From positions 2,222,529-2,286,528 of the forward strand of contig CM072159.1 of NCBI GenBank assembly GCA_036850595.1: a stretch of 64,000 nt of DNA, written 5' to 3'. How positions within the stretch are numbered: the first letter of the stretch is position 1; each line of letters starts with the position of its first letter. A program made the position numbers and the translations under genes. The DNA comes from Rhyacichthys aspro (taxonomy: Eukaryota; Chordata; Actinopteri; Gobiiformes; Rhyacichthyidae). Below, one piece after another: positions 51,345-64,000 of this stretch. Below the pieces are notes generated by a model that saw nothing but the letters and a program-made list of their open reading frames with translations, ran no database searches and had not been told where the DNA came from.

Positions 51345-54020
51345 TTTTCCAACAGGAAATCAAAAAATTCAGGAGGAGAATTTGTCACAGTGCTATAGAT
51401 AGAGCGCAAAAGCCACAGCAGACGAAAGATTTGAGATGAAGTATGGACAACAGATTCTCTGAGTTTGAGTTGATTTAGATGACGCTGAATGTAGACCTCC
51501 AGTGAATGAAAGCAAAGGCCTTATGTCATGTTTAAAAGGAACATTAAGAGGGAGGAAATGCAGCTTTGAGTGCAGGGCAGATGTGCGGGAAAACAAGTCA
51601 ACAAGAACTTTTCATTTTTTAACAACTTCCCAGGCTGTTTTCACCGTAATTACCTCTAAATAAGATAGCATTGTTATTTGAAGCATAGACAGGAAAAAGA
51701 ACAGGACAATGATAAAGGGTGACATTACTCATGGTAATTAACAAAGAGCTTAGTTCATCTTCCAAACTTTTTGCTGCCATGTTGAGTTTATAGAAGTTAC
51801 TATAGGGTCTAAGTTTAGAAAGTGATTCCTTTGAGCATGTTAGAGCTGAGAACATGGGGCTGCTCTGCTTTGTACCTACAGCTACATTTATTCTGAAAGC
51901 TTCAACTGTCCACTCAGGCTTGACTGTCACATGCTAGACATTCCTCACTCACACTGATGAGGAAAATATTGTGTTTTTTTAAGTCCTTTTGATTGGCAAG
52001 AAAAAAGCTGTAATCAACTAATAAAACCATTAAGCCACTTTAACATTAAACAGAACTGAGTCAAACAGTTTAACAGTGTCAGGTAGAAATGCACCACTCA
52101 TTGATTATATCAGTGTAAATCAACATTTTTGACAAGACAGAGTTTAGAGAAAGTTCCCACATTAGGTGTAAATCTTGGATTAAATGACATGGTCACACTA
52201 TCTCCAGAACTGTTGTCGTTCTCAGTTTTCAGAACCAACACTATTGCACAGAAGGAAAAGTGACGCATTTTTGACAGTCCACTCTGTAAAAAGGAAGAAG
52301 ACCAATCTCCCTCTTTAGAATTCTTTATGCCTGAGTAATAGAGTTATCTATAATCCAGCCTACTGACTTTTTCTTATTATTTTAATCCCTTGTCTAAGTG
52401 AAATACCTGAACCCTGGCTCTCAAACCAAAAACATTTGAATGTTATTTTTTTTCCTTTGGCAGAGACAGAAAGCGCATTATTTTTCTGGATCTTTCATCA
52501 GAGTAAAGTGCAGTTCTCTGAGGCTTTGATGCACCATGCCATTCATAAAAATCACCACAGAACAAATGGACCCATGAGAATAACTTTATTCTGGAAGCCA
52601 TCTCTTGCTTTGGTGACACTGTCTTTTGGCTGTTAAACAGGCAGAGGGGAGACAAATCGGTTGGTCTGACCTTTTAAAAGGAGCTGAATTAAACACTTAC
52701 AGAATTCTGTTTTATAGCTTCTGGAAGGGGATAAAGGCAGAGGGTTTCATCACAGTGTATAAAGAAGACAGTATAATTAGCCACTCGCATGCTAAATCCA
52801 CATGACACTGACTAAAGCAAAAAAGAATGAATGAGGGTGAGTGCATTTCAAAACCTCCAGTTGGTCTATGGGTGTGTGAAATGGATTTTGGTGACTACAT
52901 GACACTGACCAAAGCCTTCAGACAGTGTGCATTTTAGTAAGTCGCGCAGATTTGTATCAGGCAACAATCAAGAAATAGTGCCAAAAGAAGGGGCTATTAA
53001 CTATTAACACTAGGCATCCATTTTTTCCAGATAAAACATTTGAAAAGATTAACATGGCTCTGAAATCTTTGCATAGTTCATAAATATTCTGTTTCTGGGT
53101 CACAGAGTACTGTTTTAAGTACTCATTCTTTTGGAGAAGCACTTGGAAAAAAATTAGAGACATTTTTTATACATTGTAATCAGTGTATTCTTTGAGTCCA
53201 CAGGTAAAGTTGATGCATATTACCTTCAGGATAGACAAAGATCCGTGCTGCATTGCATATCTGCCAATGCTTAGTACTGAACAGACACCAGTGTGCATCA
53301 ATTATCTAATGCTATAACTAATGGCCTTTTGTCAATGTCTTTGGGGGTGGAAGTGATACTGTGTTAATTTCACATTTGAGAAATTTATCATAATTAGCCA
53401 TGTGTTATTTCGGTGAATGTAAAATGATGGTGCTTGACTCGCCAGATAGTCACAAAATCACGTGGAGGACTTCCAGAAAAAACTTTTACAATACTTTTAA
53501 AAAAAGCTATAAGGTCATTGGATGAACTATCAGTAATCAGGTCATTTCATCCAATCAGAGCAACACCATGTTCTTAACACAAGTCCGGTAAAATGGCCGC
53601 TTTGACGTCACACTTAAAACACACTGTGTTGCCAGTGCTGCCAAACCATTTATATACATACACATATGTATATTACATAACTCTACAGACAGTTGCTGTC
53701 CCCTAATTAACAATATATATAAGTATAATACTATATAGAATTTTGAAATATAACTTAAAGCTCCACTTCCCCAAAACTCTTTCCCTTACACTCGCAACCC
53801 TCAACTCTCACAGCAGCAGACCATCAAGCTTTTATTTTATTAGAAAAAAACCTTGTGCCTCAAACTTAGAGCCAGAGTTCAGTACTAATTATTACTAATT
53901 ACATTATCTCAGCCTTGTTTAACGTTGTGTAAATATATTGACAATATTTATCCACTTTTCACTTATCTTCCCTTTTTTCAAATTCTGTTTTTCTTATTTG
54001 CTATGTTTCTAGGTAAGCGT

Positions 54021-54066
54021 GCGACTTGTGATGTTGTGCTGGAATAGGCACAACGCCACAAGTCGC
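54021..54066. repeat. Imperfect 19-bp hairpin
   Basis: Arm gcgacttgtgatgttgtgc (54021-54039), an 8-base loop, and arm gcacaacgccacaagtcgc (54048-54066). Two positions differ, one of which could pair as G-U in RNA. Confidence 0.8.
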
Positions 54067-55096
54067 CATTGATTCAGTGTTGGAAAGCCAACAACCAATG
54101 GGAGCGTTCCTTAATTCTAATGCATACAGATGACCAGACCAAAAACTCTGCAAACATGTCATTGGCCATAACATTCTATTAAATCCTTGATAACAAAGAA
54201 AAAAAATTAGTAGTGTCCATCAATGGTTCTTTAAGTGGAGCATTAAATTAGCAAATATGTGCAAATATCTGCAGACTCTCAGTGATTCAACAACAGAATT
54301 TGTTATACCTGTGTGGAAAGCTTATAGAATTTACAGAGTTTGAAAAAAGATTTGTCAAAATTCAATCTTGAGTGGTGTTTGGTCATGACAGATGAGTACA
54401 ATGTGGTGAATATTATAAAATTATGTGGAACGTGTCATTTTTGCAAGATTAGAGCATGTTACTGTGAGAATGAATCTTATTACAGTTTTGACAGCTGATA
54501 TGACTGTTCACGCTCCACAGCCTGATTTATGTCTCACAGTGCTCTGCCCTCCCTCTGCATTCTGAAGCTTGCTGTCTATTCAACGTCCTGTGGTCCAGCT
54601 GGATAGATCTGACCTGGGCCCTAACCTCTGACCTTGGCTGTGGTCAGTCACTGCCACATGCTCCACTCCACAGAATTAGCAAAGGAATAGTTAAGTATAA
54701 GGTATAAGCTAGGAGGAGTCAGCTGAGGAGAAATATAGAGGGGAATGTACAACTGTGATATTATCAGCCATTAACAGCACTATATGGCATTTTGAAATAT
54801 AACTAGGAGCCTTTAAAAAGCACTAATAGCTGCCTTATTAGCTGAACTATCAATCAAAAAAAACAAAAAAAAACAAAACAGAAAAAACATAGAGAGATGT
54901 CAAGCACTACAGATTTCCCTGTACATAGTATACGTAATTGACCAAAGTTTATTATTTTTAGATGAAATTATACTTTATATTATTAAAGAATATGTTGCTA
55001 AAAATGTATGAGACCATTCAGTAAACCTAGATATGAGTTTTATCCAACAGTGAACACAAAAGTGAATTGGGCACAGAAATGCCATATTATACCTTT

Positions 55097-56058
55097 TTAA
55101 AGGCCCCATATTATGCTAAATCGACTTTTCTGAGCTTTTAACCATGTTCTAACGTTGTTTCTACCTCAAACACATACCCAAAGTTGTGTTTTGTTTCATT
55201 TGCGCATGTTTGAGTAATTTATTTAGTTTGAGCTACAATCCTTTCAACGAGCTGTTTCACGCAATGACGTCAATATGTGAAATAAACCACTCCTCTCCAG
55301 GAAGTGCTCCTCCACACTCCTCCTGCCCCTCTCTCCTGTACTGTCAACAAGTGCCGTGCTCTGCAGCTCAGACACAGAGAAGCATCGCTGCTACTGTGTT
55401 AGCTTACTTACCGTCAGCAACATGTATTACTAACAAGTGTAACTACATAGCGCTACATATTGCTAGGCTACTTTATTATAGTTCTTTCAATACACTGCAC
55501 AACAGCTACCTTAGGAGTCTCCAGGCAGCATACATTCTCAACTTCAGGAGGCATTGTACGGCCATTTCCACATGTGCACCTATAAACAGAAGCAGTTAAC
55601 ACGCGCTATGCTACCGGCTACACCATAGAAACATACACAATAAATAGTTTCTCATTTACCAAGCAGAAACGTCTTGTAGAAGCCTTCGAGGTTTTTGTGT
55701 TTGCTCATGTTCTTCGAACTCAGAATCAGACTCTGGGTCGAAGATATACCGCTCAGTTATTCTCAAAGCCATTGCTGAAAAAGTTATTACTACCATGTAC
55801 CGTGTTTACTTCAGTCTGTTTCCAGCGGCAGCTCTAGCGTGACGTCATGAAGTGGGCGGAGCCAACATGGGAGAGCTGAGTCTTAAAGTGACAGCGCCAA
55901 ATCAGACCGTTCACTTTGGACTCATGATGAGAGCTCATCCAAACCGCTTGTATAAGATAATTATTGTGTGTTTCATGTTGCAAAATGTGATATGGTAACC
56001 TAAATGTATCCAAAATACACTGTATAATGTTCATAATAGTATAATATAGGACCTTTAA
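55097..56058. mobile_element. TTAA-flanked MITE (piggyBac-like)
   Basis: The internal 954 bp begin aggccccatattat and end, read inverted, aggtcctatattat. Both ends abut a TTAA (55097-55100 and 56055-56058), the target site of piggyBac elements. A 137-codon open frame inside (55186-55599) has no recognisable domain and I treat it as chance. Confidence 0.75.
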
Positions 56059-58564
56059 GCAACAGATAAACAAACCTCTTTTTGGTGCAAACAAAAGGTT
56101 TAGCAAAGGCTTGCAGCAATGTTTAGCTAAGGACAAGCATACTCACTGTTTATTTTTTTTAACTGGTCTAAGAACTGAGTCAGGTTCACAACTTACTGTA
56201 CATGCAACACGCATTCGCAGACATTTATGTTCCTGAGTTTATGATGACAAACTTTGTAAGCGGAGAAATATCACACAGCTATTGTACATGTAACTCACAC
56301 ACAATTACCTCGATATGTTCAATACATTTCTTTTCCTTACAATGACCAATCAAATACATATCGTGTTTTGTTCCACAGTTTGTGCAAAAGTCACATGTCC
56401 ACTTGGCCTCCATACACAATAAACTCCCCTTTAGAATCTCATGCATAACATCCACCTTTCACTGATAATACTGTCAATTTTCCATATTGAGCCTTGACCC
56501 TATGACACTATGTGGTCCTCCCTCCTCCTGCAGCAGGTTCAATCACAGAGCACTGTTTATGATTCAGAGGAGCACTTACGTTGATTATGTGGACTAGGAA
56601 GTGACACTTTAGATTGGATACATTGCATATTTCTTCAGTTTTCATGTTTCATGATTAAAAAGTTGTCATTCCTGTTCTGTCTCTTTTGAAACATATTTGA
56701 TATAATTAGCAGCACTATATAGCAATCAGAATAAGGACCTAGCTGGAATTTTGTTACCAAAATGATGAAACTGACCAGAAGGAGATAAATCTTTGGCATT
56801 TGTATAACCACTTTACACCTTTGCCCTTTCATATGTATCATATTATAAAGCTCTGCTACTTTATTGCTACAAATATAAGAGGTTTGTGTTTTTAGACTTT
56901 TGTACAAGTGTACAGTCAGAGTTATCATGATGTCATGAGTGGTCATGAGGGGAGTTAGAGAGCAATGTCTGGGACTTTTCTACCTGGTTCAAATCAGAGA
57001 ACTGTCAAAATGGTGCTGGGAGCGTTGCTTCAAGATAATCTTCCAGTAGTTATGAGGATTTCTGGTAATAATAGCACTTCATTACATTTACTGCTGCACC
57101 TCTGTGACATTTGTCACTGTTGTCAGTTCACTACATGACCTTCTCCAACTGTCTCTTTTTAAATTCCATCTCCAGCACTTCTCACAGTCCTGGATTGATC
57201 TGGCTTAAGCAGCCGTTCTGCCAGGTCTACATGAAATATGACATGATCTCTGACTCACAGAGTGGTGTGGAACAGTGTCAGGCTGATGGATCGCTACTTT
57301 CCAGCCCCTTTTCTGCCACGGATTGCAGCAGGGAGCCATTGTTTGACGGCTTTTATGAATAAGGCCTCTCTGGAAGGAGCTGATAGGACATGGAACAGGG
57401 AGCATCACACGAACACAGTGTCCCAGTCTGTTTCACCGAGACAGATGCACTTTAGACATGTTTTCAACTATATATAAATCTAAAAGCACTGTGACAAAAG
57501 GAGTCTCAAAGGAGGTTTAGGAAAAGCACATGCTCAGTCATGCTCTTTCAGCAGTATGTGTATGAACAGTGAATGAAATTAGGTTCAAATGTTGATGACG
57601 AGGGTGGGATCATGCCATAAAGTTCGGCAACAACACTGTTAGCTGTCAAACATACAATATTACATTCTATAAAGGCAGTGTCAAAACAAACAGCAAGTTC
57701 CATAAAGAGTCAGAGAATAATACAGTTGTACAAAATGACAGACATTGTACACAAGTGTATTTTTAGTAGTGTACAATCATGTCTGCGTCCTGCTAGAAGC
57801 AAGTCCACTTCAAGAGGAATAAGCACTGGAGTGAACAAGCAACATCACTGCACACATTTATGAGAACACTACAACAGTGTAAAATTGTTCACATTTCCAT
57901 CTCTAAAGTGTATTATTTGTTTCTGATGCTAACACTGAAACAGAAAAAAGACAACTTTTGAAAGTGCTACATTTGTTCGTTTGTAATTACTTTTCATTTC
58001 GTCATGTGATGTTGTAATGCTTTCATTTAGGCTTAAAAGCTTTTACCATGTCACAGGAAATTTTATTAAACCTTTATTTAACCAGGAAAGGCAATGACAC
58101 AGGTCAGTTATTCAACTAAAATCCCACTGTCTGTTGCACAAAGTTTGCTTGAACTCCTTTCAAAAATTCTTCCTTAACATAATAACTGTAAGACTATGTT
58201 TCTTCGTCTATGTATCTATTTGTCTTGTATGTTCATAACTCACGCAATAAAACAGTAATTAAACATTAATAGATGTGCAATTAACCATTAATTTATTAAT
58301 AAACTATTTATGGACACTGTTTATTTTTACGACTAAAACATTTATGACAATGTTAATAAAGTAATAGTGATTATTAATGCTTTGTAAATGAAGATGAACA
58401 AATATTATATTGTTAAAATATTTCAGATTTTGTAAAGATTTTTATAAATAAATAAATAATAGATGGTTAATGTTTAGTAATGGGGTTAGACTACATTCTA
58501 TATCAAACCATGGTGGGTTGGTGTTATTTGTTCAGTAGTGAGTGTATACTACTACTTACTATAC

Positions 58565-59440
58565 TACTAGAGTTTTACCCAATGAGAGGCTGGAAGTGGT
58601 GTCAGTCTTGTTAAGAGGGTAATTGCCCTGTGTTGGTATTAATGGGGGATTCATTTCCCACCTGAGGACCATTAGCATAACTTACCTTCTCTTAAATTGA
58701 TTGGCCTATTGTTGTGACATGGCTCTATTTGTGCTTTAACACACAGTTGTAAATAGAACAAACAAATTGTGCCTTAAGTCTCCCCCCTGTTTAACGAGAG
58801 CTGTTCTAATTGAACAAGAATTGCTTCTTTCACCCCATGTAAGACAGAGAAGAACCAGATCATAGAAGAAGTAACGTTATTCCTTTCGTATCTGGGTTGA
58901 TACGGAAAAACTTAAAAGGATTTTTAACAAACACAACATCAGAGCAATGGGGTCTATGCTGTTCAGTGCAGGAAGGAGTGCAGTGATTTGTGTTTGGACT
59001 AAACAGGTCCTTCACAAGAGGATGTATCAGCACAGAAGAGCTGATCCTGCTGGTCTGCAGTACACCTCCATTTGAAAGAGTGGTCACTCTTTTGAGGACA
59101 GTAATGTCAGGTTATTGGCCAGGGAGTCCAAGTGGTTTGAACCTGGAGTAAAAGAAACAATTTGTGTTAAATAAGAGCAGCCCTCATTAAACAGAGGAGG
59201 AGGCTTAAGTCACAATTTGTCACCTATTTACAGATGTGTGTTAAAGCCCAGACAGAGGCAGTTTCACAACAATAGGCCATCAGCTTCACAGAAGGTAAAT
59301 TGTGCTAATTGCCGTCAGGTGGGAAACGACTCCCCCATTGATACCAACACAGGCCATTCACCTGCTTAATGAGACTGATACTACTTTCCAGCCTCTCATT
59401 GGGTCAAACTCTGGTTAAACCACTCCCTCTGAGGGATATA
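58565..59440. mobile_element. Penelope-like element remnant between long inverted repeats
   Basis: About 120-130 bp at 58575-58690 (ccaatgagaggctggaag and onward, including cctgtgttggtat) return inverted at 59290-59420. Between them, plus-strand frames near 59080-59200 read like the same endonuclease C-terminus as at 36370-36620 (the gaggacagtaatgtc block is shared). Terminal repeats in inverted order are known for Penelope-like elements. Confidence 0.6.
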
Positions 59441-60399
59441 AACTCATCTCACAGACCAGTCTACTTCTTTTCAATCCTTTAACATTAACAAATTATATTC
59501 AAACATACATTTAAAGCTCCACAAAACTTTGTGGAAAGAGCTATTACTGCCAGTGCTTCCTGCCCTGGTTCCTTCACCTGCCAAGAGCAAACAAAGTAAG
59601 CACAACATTCTTGCATAAACATAAACAATATCACTATTCACTGTGAAGTGTAAAGGTACAGACGTGGCTGATTTCCTGTGGAGCAGTAAGATACAACATG
59701 CTTATAGAAAGACTTTCTATGTTAAAAATATTGCATTCATTGTCTTAACTGCATCAAACACAAGCAGATATTTAGCAAAATAGCTGAGAAGCAAGCAGAA
59801 ACAAAGTATACAGCTATATCTCTATCCTCTGTTAACAATACACACAAGGATCCACTAGAGGCTTGAAAACCATTTACAGCTTGCAGAGGCATTGTGATTA
59901 AGTGTTATGCTGTGTTAAGCTAGGGTCCTGACCTTGCAAGTATTTAACATCTCAGTCCACTCTGAGCGGCTCCAGGTGAACTCTCTGAAGGGAGCACCTG
60001 TCAGAGAGACCATGCATCAGAGCCAGGAAACCCTGCCGTCACAAATGTCACGCTTCAAAGCCAATGCAGCAGACCCCAGTCAAAAACACAAACATCGGTT
60101 GTTAATGTAGTACTGCGGGACTGTTTTAATGTTCAGACCTGAGACCAGCCAGAGCCATGAGAGTTTAATGGGAACCAGACCACAATGAACAAAGTCACTG
60201 CTGCTAATTCACTTTCTCTGAGTGTTCTACATGACAAGCTCCAGTCATATTTCTTCTTTATGTATTCAGTTGTCTAAGTGTAACACCTACAAGTTGACAA
60301 AGGATTTAAAAAGGCACGTCCAATGTGTACAACAGTTAGGGTTATATTCATTTAGAGCATAAGGTGTCAAAAGCCTTGTGTTTTGGGGCTTTAGGACTT

Positions 60400-60702
60400 G
60401 AATGGCTGGAGCCTATCCCAGCAGCTTTGGGCCTGAGGCAGGGTACACCCTGGACAATGGCCAGTTAGTTGCAGGGCTGACAATTAAACACATACACTTA
60501 CAGACAACCATTCACTCTGTCACTTATCCACTAGGGGCACTTTAGAGTCATCAATTCACCTATACATCCATTGTCTTTGAGAACCCACAGAGAACCCACA
60601 GTAACACGGGGAGGACATGCAGACTTCACAGGAAGATCAAGTGTCTGCCGGTCCGGGGATTGAACCCACAATCTTCTTGTTACTGTACCACCCCCATGTA
60701 TC
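60400..60702 (-). mobile_element. Teleost SINE with L2-type 3' half
   Basis: Read on the minus strand it has gggttcaatccccgg (box-B-like), ctgcatgtcctccccgtg, gatgactctaaagtgcc, then ccagggtgtaccctgcc and gctgggataggctccag. This order is characteristic of abundant fish SINEs sharing an L2 tail. It supports a fish origin for the window. Confidence 0.75.
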
Positions 60703-62792
60703 ATGTGATTAATTAACCTCATGTGATTAATATACTGCAGCTGGTGGTGATGCCAACTTCATGTTATGTCTCATGTTTTTCTGTCTTTACACAGTTTTGC
60801 ACAAGGATACAATGCCCTTTTCTACACCATTGGTTATTTAAATAATCAAAGTTGTGATGCCATTTTGATCCATTTACAATTCAGCACTGAGACTGTGACA
60901 AACGAATCAATGATGGGTCAATGAAATGTTAAAAAGTTATGGTTCTTACCAAACCTCCATGTATACTTTCCATTATTTAGTCAGTGTTTTGGCATTAAAA
61001 TAAGAAGTACTAAAACAAAAAGAACTACAAGCATCAAGCTCCTCTCAAACCTCTCTATGTTCAACAACAGACTGATAAACCTTACCTTTTTATAAAGCTC
61101 ATCATTAGGGCTTGCCTAAACTAGTGGTAGTTGTTGTACTTCCTTTAACATAAGCCATATTTTGTTGTTTCTCATCTCTTACTATACATTTCCACATGGA
61201 TTTATACCCAGTATTTATACCCAGTTACCTTTGAAATGACTTAAAAACTTGAAAATGTTTCCATCACAGTGTGTAATTCCACATGCAACAAGGACCTGCC
61301 TGAGTCCTTCACCGTGCTCCTCACCGGGACTTAGCGCGACATTGCTCTTTTCCTGAGAGAGAGGCATGTTTACTGTTTAATCGAAAATAGACTGAGGCGG
61401 ACTGCTGGACATGTAGACAGCACAAGAAAGGACGACCGACCCCACCTAAGCTTCCTTTTCCAAGGGCTGAGAGCTGATAGGCTCATACTGCAACTAAAAT
61501 GTGTCCTCATTTTTGTGAAAAAGCTGGTCTGTAAATATCCTTCACACACTCATCAAGGTGAAGCCCTCTGTATGTGTCTCTGAAATAGTTTGACAAATAA
61601 CAGTGAGAGGAAAAGCCACGCATTACTCGTGACCTCATGTTTAAGTGCACTTCGTAAAACTCAGCGCTGTCATCATGCGTTTAGTAACACCATATAACTA
61701 TATTTACTATGTAAGTTTAAATTTCTGCATTTTAGAACTAAGGAACAGATTTACCATAAAGTTAGTTATGAGTTAATAATATTTTGAAAAAGTCTTAAAA
61801 GTTCAGCTGGTTTCAGAGGACAGGGCCAAGCTCTAATTAGAAAGTGCAACTTTGTGATTTAGTTACATATAAACACATTAAACTGAAGTAAACTGAATTC
61901 AAAAGGATGTCTAAATAAGCTGTTTTGTGTAACAGTTCAGTGGACAATATTTCAAGCTGCATATGATTACTGCATGATATCAGCCACTAATATCTGGGAG
62001 GGACCTCAAGTTATTTGCCAACAACAGAGCAAGCATTTGCAAAGACACATGGACATTAAATGATGCACATTAAGAAGTAATACAACTCTGGCAAAGAACA
62101 GCAAAGAGATGCAGAGTGTTTCATTAACCATTAAGACCAAGTTCTGCAGTTTGTCCGAACAGCAAAGATATGTGATGGTGTGTACTACCTCAGAACAAAG
62201 GCATGTGATCATAGACAGCCCTACTGTACATTGTAAGAGCTGACAAGCCTACTCTGATTGGTCCAAACATTCTCCTTAGACTTGAAAAAGTAAATTCAAA
62301 CCAGCCGGGCCTTTAGTTAGTGCCAGTGTTTCTATTTCAAACATGTGTTGATCCCAGGATCATGGTCTATTCTGGCAGAGCCAAAGTAAACACAAGCAGG
62401 CATATCAGGATCTATACTGGGTTTGGACCACAGCATTTTTGAAACTGCAGTGCATGTAGACACTGCAGAAGGAACATGTGGCATAATCATGGCTCATTTG
62501 TGGAACTGAACGCTAATCTCAAACACTCAACATCAACAAATAATAAAAACGAGTTTGACAATGGTGAAGAATTTTAAACACTCCTCAGGACAATGATTAA
62601 GGGATTTGGTTTAAATCCTAGTGGGAAGGATTCATAGAAATACACTCTATGACTTTATGAAGCTAAGTAGATTAACTTCTACTTTAAGTTAAAGCAATTA
62701 TATTATACTATTGGAAGCAATGGGAGACATATCAAATACTAGAAGTCAAGACCTCATTTGGCTCCACATGTGGCCAGCAGCTGTCATAAACA

Positions 62793-63024
62793 TACGCCGT
62801 GTTTTCACTATAGGTACGGTATGGGTCAGGTCAGAACGGTGCGGTTTACTGTGGGTTACCCCGTCAAAAGGCACACGTTTCCAAGTGCACAAATTCTGTC
62901 TCGATTTGACACATAAAACATTTTGAATACTTTTTGAAACTTACCCTTTTGGTAATGAAAACAGGCCAGAACTGAACCGCAATGTACTGTCCAAGAGCAA
63001 AAACGGCTATAGTGTAAACATGCC
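62793..63024. mobile_element. Small inverted-repeat element (MITE candidate)
   Basis: gccgtgttttcactatagg near 62795 is mirrored by ctatagtgtaaacatgcc at 63007-63024, giving imperfect terminal inverted repeats of about 17 bp around 230 bp. The gtacggt/cggtgcggtt phrases inside are typical of a fish MITE group, but no target duplication is clear. Confidence 0.45.
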
Positions 63025-63384
63025 ACAAAAAAGTACATAAAGGCTAATCCTATTTTTTAATATTTAATCATTTAATAATAATTTATATATCTATGATATA
63101 TATCCATAAGAATATAGTCATATATCCATAAAATAGGAAGCAAATTTAAGGCTAACTGGCACCAAAAAATTAGCCTTACATTAATTTGGGGCTATGTGTT
63201 TATCTGCTTTCCCCAGTTTCCGTTAAGCAGGGGAAGCACATAAACCTTGTGTGACACCACAGATTCAAGGTTTTACATGGATTTTGCAGAAGCCCAAGGA
63301 AAATCAGATAAGATATTGACTTTTTTTCTTGTTTGTTTGTTTTGACTATTTTTGGCCTTTTTGGCCATTATTGATAGAGTATAG

Positions 63385-63512
63385 TAGCTGGGCAAGAAAC
63401 AAGATGAGAGAGAGTGGGGAATAACATTGGGCAAATGACCCGACTGAGACACAAACCTGAGTCTCCCGCGTGCTAGGCAAATGCTTGAGCTGCCAGGGGC
63501 ACCCCACATATT
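63385..63512. repeat. Dispersed teleost repeat (tRNA-like)
   Basis: Contains gatgagagagagtgggg, gcaaatgacccgactgag, a box-B-like cctgagtctcccgcg, and ends gctgccaggggcacccc. I recognise this layout as a common fish repeat; no function. Confidence 0.5.
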
Positions 63513-64000
63513 GACGTTTTTTTGTGTGGAACACACATTATACTTGCTCTCTTTTTGCATGTCTTTCTTTTTAATGCTACCTGCAGCTTAGACATTAGCT
63601 GATTATATGTTCTGATTTTAATTCAGGCAACAAAGATCATACAACAACAGCTGGATCCACAGTGTCACTGTATCAAACTGTGGCATAGGTCTCTGCTGTT
63701 TTCTTTTAATTTTCCATACTTTATCGCCCACTACAATATGTTTCTGAATCGGAATATTTACTACATCAAAGTTTATTTGAAAAATCAATTTCCAATTCAC
63801 TTCATACATTACATCTTTTTCAAGGAAAAATAAAACTCTCTAATACAATATTTAGAATTGTGAATCAGATTTGTTTATGGACACTTGTGTAAATGCGCTA
63901 ATTCTGATCTCTCACCTTTGCCTTTCACTAAGTTCAAACCAGCTCTATAGGCTGCTTTGTTGTTAAAGCATGCTATACAAAATTTAAATAAATGAAACTC

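Larger units (their letters stand above)
50345..64000. other. Upstream intergenic stretch without a recognised gene
   Basis: About 13.7 kb. I found no ORF or exon series resembling a known protein other than the Penelope-like endonuclease traces. It holds the repeats and hairpins listed separately. The GC-richer patches at 57110-57420 and 59930-60070 could be regulatory, but nothing in them identifies a factor or target. Confidence 0.5.

Noticed and set aside
55186..55599. 137-codon plus-strand open frame
   Set aside because: Sits inside the TTAA-flanked element and has no recognisable domain or codon pattern.
1..64000. CRISPR array, bacterial operon or prophage
   Set aside because: The window is spliced vertebrate DNA; no regularly spaced identical repeats with unique spacers were seen.

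Overview
The window reads as animal nuclear DNA, almost certainly from a teleost fish. It is AT-rich and has spliced genes with many small phase-0 exons and GT-AG introns. It also carries repeats typical of ray-finned fish: a SINE/L2-type tail ending in an ATGAATGA microsatellite, hAT remnants and MITEs, a Penelope-like GIY-YIG fragment, and LINE 3' ends. Species was not determined.

One protein-coding gene dominates the window. It lies on the minus strand, starts at about 50079 and runs off the left edge at position 1. I could place 52 coding exons by combining unbroken Gly-X-Y reading, exact 45/54/108-bp exon sizes and splice sites. They encode a fibrillar-type procollagen alpha chain. In order they give a signal peptide (exon 1), a single 639-bp exon holding a 213-residue acidic/Ser/Pro-rich N-terminal region that leads into Gly-X-Y, a short minor helix (exons 2-4, 51 residues), a Trp/Tyr-rich non-collagenous linker (exons 4-6), and then 917 residues of the major triple helix (exons 6-52). 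The last roughly 90-100 helix residues, the C-telopeptide and the C-propeptide lie beyond the left edge. Cumulative exon boundaries follow the ancestral fibrillar-collagen pattern, with the classical 99-bp exons appearing as 45+54 pairs, so I do not think a helix exon was missed.

The chain is unusual in several ways. I see no TSPN (laminin-G-like) or VWC domain between the signal peptide and the minor helix. The N-telopeptide position carries a linker with three Trp residues that is unlike the types I, II, III, V and XI that I know. The helix has two Gly substitutions (Ser at about helix residue 712, Ala at about 811) and two Cys residues, and a third Cys lies in the minor helix. I could not assign a gene symbol. 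It looks closest to the V/XI (clade B) group in exon style, but its N-terminus fits none of the standard chains.

Region by region: 1-30270 is the densely exonic major helix with transposon-bearing introns. 30271-34892 is a large intron with LINE and hAT insertions. 34893-42814 holds the N-telopeptide, minor helix and variable-region exons. 42815-50013 is intron 1, with a decayed hAT transposase. 50080-64000 is upstream sequence in which I recognise no gene, only mobile-element remnants (a TTAA-flanked 954-bp element, a Penelope-like fragment between long inverted repeats, a SINE) and two short hairpins.
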